Source of the DNA: Candidatus Bathyarchaeota archaeon
Lineage (GTDB): Archaea; Thermoproteota; Bathyarchaeia; RBG-16-48-13; GCA-020355125
DNA length: 5,743 bases
NCBI GenBank assembly: GCA_030617005.1
Contig: JAUWWH010000071.1
Location: 1 to 5,743 of the forward strand
Direction: 5' to 3'
Under the pieces are notes generated by a model, which saw only the letters and a list, made by a program, of their open reading frames with translations, made no database searches and was not told the origin of the DNA. A program made the position numbers and the translations under genes. This document shows, piece after piece, positions 1 through 4,255 of this stretch. How positions within the stretch are numbered: position 1 is the stretch's first letter; every line of letters begins with the position of its first letter.

Positions 1-84
1 AATTTTTGTGTTTTTAAGATAGTTATCGAATTCCTCCACCATTTGTTTCTCTTTGAGGTTATATACAGCAAAAAGTGTTGGCAT
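1..84 (-). CDS. 5' part of an unrecognised small-protein gene (cut by window edge)
   Basis: The minus strand opens with ATG at 84-82 and stays open for 28 codons to the window edge, beginning MPTLFAVYNLKEKQ and continuing with a charged helix-like stretch (MVEEFDNYLKNTK). A very strong Shine-Dalgarno sequence (GGAGGAGGGAGA) lies 6-7 bases upstream, and a TATA-like box sits about 60 bases upstream of the start. Together these make a real start convincing. The pattern of a short beta-strand, a 'LK' turn and then an acidic helix is typical of small ferredoxin-like-fold (alpha/beta barrel) proteins such as the REDY/HapK or Dabb types. With 28 residues this is only a resemblance. Function is unknown; the rest lies outside the window. 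Confidence 0.8.
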   Translation of the reverse strand, partial: MPTLFAVYNLKEKQMVEEFDNYLKNTKI

Positions 85-90
85 ATTTTT

Positions 91-102
91 TCTCCCTCCT
101 CC
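91..102 (-). promoter_or_regulatory. Strong Shine-Dalgarno sequence of the edge gene
   Basis: On the minus strand this reads GGAGGAGGGAGA, with 6 bases before the ATG at 84. It is among the best ribosome-binding sites in the window and fixes the start of the edge gene. Confidence 0.8.
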
Positions 103-143
103 AATTAAATTCTACATACCATCATGATATGTCTTTGATTAGA

Positions 144-151
144 TATTTAAA
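144..151 (-). promoter_or_regulatory. TATA-like box of the edge gene
   Basis: The minus strand reads TTTAAATA here. An archaeal transcript would start about 25 bases downstream, near 120, giving a leader of roughly 35 bases that contains the Shine-Dalgarno site. Just upstream of it lie the G/C-rich CGCGTGCTA motif and a 17-base palindrome, as expected for a regulated archaeal promoter. Assigned by pattern only. Confidence 0.5.
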
Positions 152-160
152 CGCGTGCTA

Positions 161-177
161 GGATTAAATTTTAATCC
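161..177. promoter_or_regulatory. Perfect 17-base palindrome, candidate operator
   Basis: GGATTAAA and TTTAATCC form a perfect 8-base inverted repeat around a single central T. It lies about 10 bases upstream of the TATA box at 144-151 as read on the minus strand, a position where archaeal activators or repressors commonly bind. The half-site core GGATTA recurs at 246-251 (inverted) and 284-289 in the same gap. The cognate regulator is not in the window. A/T-rich palindromes also arise by chance, but the recurrence supports a binding site. Confidence 0.45.
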
Positions 178-194
178 AAATTCTCTTGTTAGTC

Positions 195-353
195 TTAATT
201 ATGCATAAGAATACTTAATAATAGTTTTTTTGAAAGAGTATTAGCTAATCCTAGTAGGTATTGTGTGATGAAGAGATAAGTTAGGATTATAGGTAAGAGT
301 ACTTTGGTAATATACACTAAGTAAAAATAGCTTCTCGACTCAACCCCGAGCAT
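195..353 (-). CDS. Doubtful small hydrophobic ORF (52 codons)
   Basis: A minus-strand frame runs from ATG at 353-351 to TAA at 195-197. The peptide starts MLGVESRSYFYLVYITKVLL and is very hydrophobic, with two possible membrane segments (about residues 10-30 and 32-50) separated by a few polar residues, and the sequence SKK at 41-43. The frame is open for a further nine codons upstream of the ATG. No Shine-Dalgarno sequence or clear TATA box precedes it, and its 5' part lies in repeat copy A. T-rich sequence easily gives hydrophobic chance ORFs, so this may be non-coding. The opposing view, that the stretch is regulatory DNA with GGATTA sites, is equally tenable. Confidence 0.2.
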   Translation of the reverse strand: MLGVESRSYFYLVYITKVLLPIILTYLFITQYLLGLANTLSKKLLLSILMHN

Positions 354-418
354 CAGCAAAATTATCTTGAGAATGATGACTCAACTTTACTCCCAAACTA
401 ATATTTAATCTTCAAACC
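301..418. repeat. Dispersed direct repeat, copy A
   Basis: The core at 341-381 matches 1631-1671 ungapped in 34 of 41 positions (hand count). After an 18-base insertion at 380-397, similarity resumes through the last codons of the secreted-protein gene (398-418 against 1670-1690, 18 of 21). Weaker similarity extends back to about 301 (against about 1587), with one 4-base gap. Read on the minus strand, the repeat is a gene 3' end plus its downstream flank. It could be a duplicated terminator or 3' UTR element, or the scar of a tandem gene duplication. Confidence 0.65.
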
Positions 419-871
419 CACACCAAAAATAAAATAAAGAAAATAATCGATAATAGTTATTTTTCCTGTTTGCTTTGCAGTTATGGTGATTGTGATTGTA
501 TTGTACCAAAAAGTCTCTGTATTATACATATAGACGTTATAGCTCCCTCCTGATTCTGAAAGAAGAATAAATTCACTTTCTGATGTACTAGATTGCTCCC
601 ATACAATTGAATCATCAGGTCCCAAAATCTTTATCGTAGGATACGTATTTCCTTCATATTCTTCATAAGAATAATATTCACAATCACTCGTATAACTAAA
701 TGAGAGCGTCCAACCTTTTTTAACAATAAATGTCGTAACTGCATAATCGTCCCATTCTATTGTATAGATTTGTGTACTAATTTCTTCTGTTACAGATATT
801 AATGGGATATTTGGAATAATCAGAATTGAAATTACTATGATCCCAAAAAGGAGTATTTTTTTTGGATTCAT
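398..871 (-). CDS. Secreted or membrane-anchored beta-rich protein, GOLD/PPC-like
   Basis: The product is predicted to be extracytoplasmic. It begins MNPKKILLFG followed by an uncleaved-anchor or signal-peptide-like segment (about residues 6-27). A beta-rich region follows (about 35-132) with alternating hydrophobic residues, a 'VKKGWTLSFSYTSD' strand pair, 'IKILGPDDSIVW' and 'GGSYNVYMYNTE'. This order (strand, G, SD, GPD turn, G-Y-strand, N) resembles GOLD/emp24 or pre-peptidase C-terminal beta-sandwich domains; that is inference from pattern. A short hydrophobic stretch (about 138-153) and a basic tail end the protein. An in-frame ATG at 904-902 would add 11 residues. The later ATG is preferred because it starts a classic signal peptide and a TATA-like sequence near 911-918 would put the transcript start inside the longer form. 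Sampled base composition is low in G+C (about 32-40%). Function unknown. Confidence 0.75.
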   Translation of the reverse strand: MNPKKILLFGIIVISILIIPNIPLISVTEEISTQIYTIEWDDYAVTTFIVKKGWTLSFSYTSDCEYYSYEEYEGNTYPTIKILGPDDSIVWEQSSTSESEFILLSESGGSYNVYMYNTETFWYNTITITITAKQTGKITIIDYFLYFIFGVGLKIKY

Positions 872-910
872 TTTTTTTATCTCATGATATTTATTTACTC
901 GCATCGTATC

Positions 911-918
911 AATTTATG
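911..918 (-). promoter_or_regulatory. Weak TATA-like box of the secreted-protein gene
   Basis: On the minus strand the stretch upstream of the gene reads TTAATATCATAAATT (911-925), with CATAAATT at 911-918. A start about 25 bases downstream falls near 889, between the two candidate ATG codons (904 and 871). This is part of the reason for choosing the later one. The match is weak. Confidence 0.3.
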
Positions 919-995
919 ATATTAACATTCTTGGAATCCACATCGTTCGTTCATACCTAAGAAAATTGGCTAACATTAATGATTGTGTGAACGGC

Positions 996-1002
996 AAAAA
1001 AA
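996..1002 (-). terminator. Oligo-T terminator of the HEPN-motif gene
   Basis: Seven consecutive T residues on the minus strand begin immediately after the TAA stop at 1005-1003. Archaeal RNA polymerase terminates on such U-tracts without a hairpin. This suggests that the HEPN-motif gene ends here and is not co-transcribed with the secreted-protein gene 100 bases further on. Confidence 0.5.
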
Positions 1003-1428
1003 TTATCTTTTATATATAAACCGTTTTTTTACATTTAGTTTCTCAATCAAAATTCGTTCAGCTTCATTCACAAGAAAAGTATATTTCATTTTAGCTTCAT
1101 TACCGCGTTTAAATTCCTCTTTTTCCTGACGATGTACAAAATAATTTCGTGCATCATTCAGCTTCATAATAGTGTCATATTCTTTCTTCTCAATTTTCTC
1201 CAACGTTAATAAATAACCAGCGATTTGTCTTAGATACAATCTTTTCAAAATATAATCAATAATCTTAGGCTTACCCTTTAACTCTTCAAGATAATTCCTA
1301 ATTTCTAAAGACCCGTGACGTTCAAGTTGAGTAGTAGAAAGAACAATTGCCGTAAACCAATCACCTTTATTTCTAGAATCTTTAATCATTTGTAGTTGAG
1401 CCGTGTCATACCAAGCCATTTTTAACAA
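1003..1428 (-). CDS. HEPN-motif protein, putative RNase or nucleic-acid-associated protein
   Basis: This is a 141-residue, almost entirely helical, basic protein. Residues 91-100 read NDARNYFVHR, which contains the Rx4H signature (R94, N95, H99) of HEPN domains; many family members are metal-independent RNases acting as toxins or in host defence. The preceding helices (about 22-38 'WFTAIVLSTTQLERHG' and 55-80) and the following helix (about 113-132) fit the four- to five-helix HEPN layout, with the signature after the third long helix as expected. The start is TTG at 1428-1426: GGAGGAGAG lies about 8-12 bases upstream of it, whereas the ATG at 1419 would be about 18 or more away. No MNT nucleotidyltransferase or other recognisable antitoxin is adjacent. 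An inactive or scaffold HEPN role, or a chance motif in another helical family, remains possible. Composition is A/T-rich (about 30% G+C in one counted line). Confidence 0.75.
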   Translation of the reverse strand: MLKMAWYDTAQLQMIKDSRNKGDWFTAIVLSTTQLERHGSLEIRNYLEELKGKPKIIDYILKRLYLRQIAGYLLTLEKIEKKEYDTIMKLNDARNYFVHRQEKEEFKRGNEAKMKYTFLVNEAERILIEKLNVKKRFIYKR

Positions 1429-1436
1429 AAGACTAT

Positions 1437-1445
1437 CTCTCCTCC
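1437..1445 (-). promoter_or_regulatory. Shine-Dalgarno sequence that decides a TTG start
   Basis: The minus strand reads AAGGAGGAGAG ahead of the HEPN-motif gene. Spacing suits TTG at 1428 (about 8-12 bases) and is too long for the ATG at 1419. Confidence 0.6.
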
Positions 1446-1586
1446 TTATTATCTAATGAATAGGCAATTCTACTCAAATTAAGACTAATGAAGGCAGAAT
1501 CCATACTTTCATCGGGATGGGTAAAAAAGATTTTGTGATTATTTTACATATTTATCTTCATTTTAACTCTTATTTTTCAAAAGTCT

Positions 1587-1690
1587 ACTTATGATAAGAT
1601 ACTATTAGCGAGAGAAAGTTTTTGTCTTTTCAATCCAGAGCATCACCTAAATTATTCTGAGAATTATGACTAAAAATTAATCCTCAAACC
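1587..1690. repeat. Dispersed direct repeat, copy B
   Basis: This is the same orientation and order as copy A at 301-418, about 1.29 kb away. The core 1631-1671 is 34 of 41 identical to 341-381, and 1670-1690 is 18 of 21 identical to the last codons of the secreted-protein gene. Copy B lacks the 18 bases that copy A carries between stop codon and core. The two copies bracket the secreted-protein and HEPN-motif genes, so unequal recombination between them could delete or duplicate that pair. Confidence 0.65.
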
Positions 1691-1750
1691 TAAAAAACGT
1701 GGAAAAAAAGTTAAAAAACTTGGTAGTCTTTTAATACAATATATATCCAT
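1670..1750 (-). pseudogene. Ghost 3' end of a paralogue of the secreted-protein gene
   Basis: Read on the minus strand, this frame ends ...FLTFFPRFLGLRINF then TAG. The intact gene ends ...IDYFLYFIFGVGLKIKY then TAG. Both show a K, a short hydrophobic run with F/Y, then G-x-G-L or G-L followed by K/R-I-N/K-Y/F and stop, and the flank beyond the stop is the A/B repeat. Nothing upstream in the frame resembles the rest of the gene: a stop codon (TAA) is met at 1756-1754, and the reductase promoter occupies the space. I infer a truncated remnant of a second copy. The visible 26-codon frame (ATG at 1750-1748) is unlikely to be expressed. Confidence 0.4.
1738..1746 (+). promoter_or_regulatory. TATA box giving a leaderless reductase transcript
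   Basis: AATATATAT is centred about 25 bases before the ATG at 1768, exactly where an archaeal TATA box would place the transcript start on the start codon. No Shine-Dalgarno sequence lies between, which agrees with leaderless translation. Confidence 0.6.
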
Positions 1751-1767
1751 ATATTATTCTGAAGAGT

Positions 1768-2514
1768 ATGACTTTGATTATTGGAATAGTTGGAAGTCCA
1801 CGAAAAGGTGAATTAACTAGTCAACTAGTTGAAGCTGCATTAAAAGGTGCAAAGTTAAGTAACGTTGAGGTTAAGAAGGTCTACCTCGTAGACTTTGATG
1901 TTAAACCCTATGTAGGAGTTCGAGACAGCTGTCCAGAAGATCTGAACAAGCTTTGTGAAGAAGCCGATGCCATAATCTTAGGCTCGCCTGTGTACTGGGG
2001 TGATATCAGCGGCTTAACCAAATCCTTCATGGAGACGGTGAGTATCTCACCTTATAACAATTCTTCAAACTCGAATGGTAAACCAGCATTAGGAATATCA
2101 ATTGCAGGTGGCACAGGGAAAGGACTAATCTCGGGTATCCAAACCATATATCGATTCTTCTGGCATAAAAGGATGAGAGGCATTGATCCCACTCCCGTTT
2201 CGAGATTCAATTTCGATGAAGCCATTAAAGGATTACATACTTCCGGTCGTAAGCTAGCTAACTTATCAAAGGATAAGATGCCATTCCGAGACCTGAGTGA
2301 AGTATCCCAATACTACCAGTCACTACCCTTCCTAAACTGTGATATTCTAGATACATATATGCTACTAGTCACCCAACTTCTCAAAGTAGCGAAGAGTAAT
2401 CAAAGTGAATACGCAAAAAAAGAATACGAGAAGGCTACGTCTCTGATCCACTCTAAGGATAGAATAAAGGCAGTAAAGCACGCAGTGAATGCATACGAGA
2501 CACTCTATTACTGA
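1768..2514 (+). CDS. NADPH-dependent FMN reductase / flavodoxin-fold oxidoreductase
   Basis: This is a cytosolic flavoprotein of the NADPH-dependent FMN reductase (iron-sulfur flavoprotein/WrbA-like) superfamily. Strand 1 'LIIGIVGSPRKGELTSQL' (3-20) carries the FMN phosphate-binding loop GSPRKGE. 'DAIILGSPVYWGDISGLTKS' (67-86) is the signature second FMN loop, and 'AGGTGKG' (113-119) a third glycine-rich loop near the flavin. The family transfers electrons between NAD(P)H and bound flavin. The cysteine cluster that iron-sulfur flavoproteins carry before the second loop is missing: only C55 and C63 remain there, so no 4Fe-4S cluster is expected. At 248 residues it is longer than the usual core of about 180-200, the extra being a helical C-terminus (about 190-248). 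The ATG at 1768 has a TATA box at leaderless distance. The gene converges on the DUF362 gene. Composition is richer in G+C (45% in one counted line) than neighbouring genes. The natural substrate cannot be inferred. Confidence 0.88.
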   Translation: MTLIIGIVGSPRKGELTSQLVEAALKGAKLSNVEVKKVYLVDFDVKPYVGVRDSCPEDLNKLCEEADAIILGSPVYWGDISGLTKSFMETVSISPYNNSSNSNGKPALGISIAGGTGKGLISGIQTIYRFFWHKRMRGIDPTPVSRFNFDEAIKGLHTSGRKLANLSKDKMPFRDLSEVSQYYQSLPFLNCDILDTYMLLVTQLLKVAKSNQSEYAKKEYEKATSLIHSKDRIKAVKHAVNAYETLYY

Positions 2515-2596
2515 GCTCCTGAATATATAATTATTGAACTCACAAGGGAATGATATTTATGCAGAATAATAAACCATTGGATTCCATTTATAAGCA

Positions 2597-2644
2597 AAAA
2601 GGTAGAACCTACGCTCACTATGTCTTTTGATCTATCTACCTTTT
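2597..2644. repeat. 10-base perfect inverted repeat (hairpin)
   Basis: AAAAGGTAGA and TCTACCTTTT form a perfect stem around a 28-base loop. Its right arm ends in TTTT on the plus strand, so it could help end the reductase transcript. The alternative pairing of the right arm with AAAAGGTA at 2667-2674 makes two mutually exclusive hairpins. Confidence 0.6.
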
Positions 2645-2663
2645 CCAGTCTAAATCCCTATAG

Positions 2664-2670
2664 AAAAAAA
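2664..2670 (-). terminator. Oligo-T tract, candidate terminator of the DUF362 gene
   Basis: Seven T residues on the minus strand (TTACCTTTTTTTCTA context) lie about 130 bases after the DUF362 stop codon, and are the longest U-tract in that transcript's 3' region. Archaeal termination on U-tracts is established; its use here is inferred. Confidence 0.4.
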
Positions 2671-2797
2671 GGTAAGCAAGAACCTCTGCTTTTCGATCTC
2701 AAACCATTATTATTCATATTTTAGCACGCGCTAAAGAGAAGGATATAATTACTGAGAAAGTGATGGTATTTTCACATTCAGTATTAAGATCAAAAGC

Positions 2798-4153
2798 TCA
2801 AAACTTTGGTTTTTTCGTCAATTCCTCGATAGAGATTTTTGGCTTCTTCTTGAAGCAATCCAGATTCGGCATCGGTGTATCTTCTTTGAAGCGTCTCCTG
2901 AATATGTATCCCCAAGAGTGCTCCCTAAATTTAGGTATAACATATTTTTCAGGCGGACCAGGTGTCGCCTCTATAAGTTCATAGTCTATGGAGCCTAGTC
3001 CAATGTTTAATGCTGCGTTTATCTGGATCCACTGGGAAACCTCTTTGAATCTAGGTGAACAAGGTATATATGTAAACTTCTCATGACCAGCTTTCCAGGG
3101 TTCATTCTCGATTTCATCATCGAAAGCTTTCGATCCAGGAACCCCCTCAGTCTTGTCAGCTGCATCGAGACATGCTTTATCGACTGAGACGATGTCTTTT
3201 GAAGCGAACACGCCCAAGTTTGGTAGAAAATAGCTATCAGTGAATCCAATGCAGTCACACCAAGGTGAAATGTCTACGGCATAGTTTATGAAGCCCACGT
3301 GCTCTCTTCCAAGATGATTAATAACGGCCTTTGCCGAGTCCGGGATAGTAGCTGGGAAAGATTGCCACATTTCTTTTAGTACGTCCTGATCTGCTGAGAG
3401 TGTTCCACATCCCATTTTACTAATGAAGCCGAGGCAACCGCTGCACTCATCCAGATCTAGACGAGCGTATGGTTTCTCATCGACAACTTTGAAGGCCTCT
3501 GTTGGGCAAGACTCGCTACACATTTTGTATATTGGACAGTCTTTTCCTTTGCAGAGCTCAGGTTTGAAGGTATATCCAGGTACACCGTACTTGGGGTGCT
3601 TCAATAGATGGGTTACGCTCTTGCCTCTCTTGGAGCAGCAACCGATTCCTATATTCTTGATGGCACCACCAAAGACACCCATGGGGTGCCCTTTAAAGTG
3701 GGTTAGAACAATCATTGCATCAGCATTCGCAATTGCCTTCGCTATATATGTATAATTCAGGTAGTTTCCATCCACTCTTACTTTGACATCATCTGTGCCC
3801 ATGTCTCCATCAGCAACTATAAAGGGACATCCCAGAGTCGAAGACGTAAATCCATTTCGTGCAGCAACTTTATACTCATCTTGGGCAATGGTACGGGCAC
3901 CTCCATATATAGTCGTGGTATCGCACACAAAGGGATCTCCACCATAATCTTTTACGGTCTCAACAATACCAGCAACGATGGATGGCCTAAGGTATCCCGT
4001 ATTATTCCACTCACCGCAGTGGATCTTTATCGCTACACTGTCACCTTTACTGAAGCAGTCATTTAAACTCGTTAATTCGAATAGCCTCTGACCTTTAACA
4101 ACAGTGCTCAATGCACCTCTTGGTCCAAACCAATATACCTTTGATTTTAACAA
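2798..4153 (-). CDS. DUF362 / ferredoxin-type Fe-S protein (COG2768-like)
   Basis: This is a 451-residue cytosolic Fe-S protein of the DUF362 family, whose biochemical role is not settled. The N-terminal half has the family hallmarks: 'AIKIHCGEWNNTGYLRP' (41-57), 'GGDPFVCDTT' (71-80) and the signature 'FKGHPMGVFGGAIKNIGIG' (153-171) followed by CCSKRGK. A ferredoxin-like insert follows with C201-x4-C206-x5-C212-x3-C216-P and C237-x2-C240-x8-C249. That is seven cysteines in non-standard spacing, enough for one and perhaps two 4Fe-4S clusters. The second DUF362 half has 'SPWCDCIGFTD' (296-306) and 'PNLGVFASKDIVSVDKACLD' (311-330). A basic, lysine-rich C-terminal extension (about 405-451) carries little recognisable fold. 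The codon before TTG 4153 is an in-frame TGA, so TTG (or something inside the conserved start) must initiate; GAGGAT lies about 10 bases upstream. Sampled G+C is about 45%, like the convergent reductase. Confidence 0.88.
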   Translation of the reverse strand: MLKSKVYWFGPRGALSTVVKGQRLFELTSLNDCFSKGDSVAIKIHCGEWNNTGYLRPSIVAGIVETVKDYGGDPFVCDTTTIYGGARTIAQDEYKVAARNGFTSSTLGCPFIVADGDMGTDDVKVRVDGNYLNYTYIAKAIANADAMIVLTHFKGHPMGVFGGAIKNIGIGCCSKRGKSVTHLLKHPKYGVPGYTFKPELCKGKDCPIYKMCSESCPTEAFKVVDEKPYARLDLDECSGCLGFISKMGCGTLSADQDVLKEMWQSFPATIPDSAKAVINHLGREHVGFINYAVDISPWCDCIGFTDSYFLPNLGVFASKDIVSVDKACLDAADKTEGVPGSKAFDDEIENEPWKAGHEKFTYIPCSPRFKEVSQWIQINAALNIGLGSIDYELIEATPGPPEKYVIPKFREHSWGYIFRRRFKEDTPMPNLDCFKKKPKISIEELTKKPKF

Positions 4154-4160
4154 TCACTAT

Positions 4161-4168
4161 TCATCCTC
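4161..4168 (-). promoter_or_regulatory. Shine-Dalgarno sequence before the TTG start of the DUF362 gene
   Basis: The minus strand reads GAGGATGA, with the GAGG core about 11 bases before TTG 4153. An out-of-frame ATG in this leader opens a five-codon ORF whose TAA overlaps the TTG region (ATG AAT AGT GAT TGT TAA). This is probably coincidental. Confidence 0.4.
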
Positions 4169-4189
4169 ATAAATCTTGAAAATATTTAG

Positions 4190-4197
4190 TTTTATAA
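4190..4197 (-). promoter_or_regulatory. TATA box of the DUF362 gene
   Basis: TTATAAAA on the minus strand predicts a transcript start near 4167 and a leader of about 15 bases, just long enough for the GAGG ribosome-binding site. It lies back to back with the plus-strand TATA box at 4214-4222 in a divergent promoter of about 100 bases. Confidence 0.55.
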
Positions 4198-4213
4198 TCA
4201 TTCATCATTGACC

Positions 4214-4222
4214 TTAAATATT
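4214..4222 (+). promoter_or_regulatory. TATA box of the helical hypothetical gene
   Basis: TTAAATATT predicts a start near 4243 with a leader of about 13 bases, starting at about the AAAGG at 4243-4247. An alternative TATA sequence, TTATAAAT at 4227-4234, would make the transcript leaderless at ATG 4256. Both are good matches; which is used cannot be told. Confidence 0.5.
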
Positions 4223-4255
4223 AATATTATAAATTAATTATTAAAGGCTAAAAAA

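Larger units (their letters stand above)
1429..1767. other. Intergenic stretch: RBS, repeat B, gene ghost, reductase promoter
   Basis: This gap of about 340 bases separates divergent genes. It holds the HEPN-gene leader with its Shine-Dalgarno site (about 1437-1447). An A/T-rich stretch at 1490-1585 shows only a 16-codon chance ORF from 1488. Repeat copy B with its gene ghost lies at 1587-1750, and the TATA box of the reductase gene at 1738-1746. A weak TATA-like CTTAATTTG near 1475-1483 could serve the HEPN gene. Confidence 0.6.
2515..2797. other. Structured intergenic region between convergent genes
   Basis: It holds nested repeats. An outer inverted pair is GAATAATAA 2564-2572 / TTATTATTC 2707-2715. 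A 10-base perfect hairpin stem is AAAAGGTAGA 2597-2606 / TCTACCTTTT 2635-2644. The same TACCTTTT arm (2637-2644) can instead pair with AAAAGGTA at 2667-2674. A small hairpin is AAGCA 2674-2678 / TGCTT 2687-2691. There is also an imperfect direct repeat (AAAAAGGTA ... GAACCT ... CTTTT-GATCT) starting at 2596 and 2666, and AAACCATT twice (2571, 2701). Two short overlapping plus-strand ORFs exist: 2559-2630 (23 codons, AAGGGAA 8 bases upstream) and 2620-2724 (34 codons). The region may simply terminate both convergent transcripts, or encode a small RNA or small peptides; the sequence does not decide. Confidence 0.5.

Noticed and set aside
265..381. C/D-box-like motifs (GTGATGA at 265-271, ATGATGA at 373-379) suggesting a guide RNA
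   Set aside because: No CTGA D box at suitable distance and no paired C'/D' set; copy B changes the motif to TTATGA.
85..397. tRNA or other structured RNA in the first long gap
   Set aside because: No cloverleaf, T-loop GGTTC context or CCA-type end was found; the symmetry seen is that of DNA operator palindromes.
1488..1538. 16-codon plus-strand ORF in the 1429-1767 gap
   Set aside because: Short, without promoter or ribosome-binding site; expected by chance.
2571..2708. Repeated AAACCATT and AAAAAGGTA units as a possible CRISPR-like array
   Set aside because: Only two imperfect units with no equal spacers and no cas genes nearby.
2760..2984. Plus-strand ORF of 74 codons opposite the 3' end of the DUF362 gene
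   Set aside because: It lies mostly antisense to a well-supported conserved gene, has no family resemblance and lacks a promoter; it is a frame shadow.
3019..3258. Minus-strand ORF in another frame of the DUF362 gene
   Set aside because: Same-strand overlap with strongly conserved DUF362 coding sequence and no recognisable domain.
3423..4066. Two plus-strand ORFs antisense to the DUF362 gene
   Set aside because: They mirror the codon pattern of the real gene and carry no start signals.
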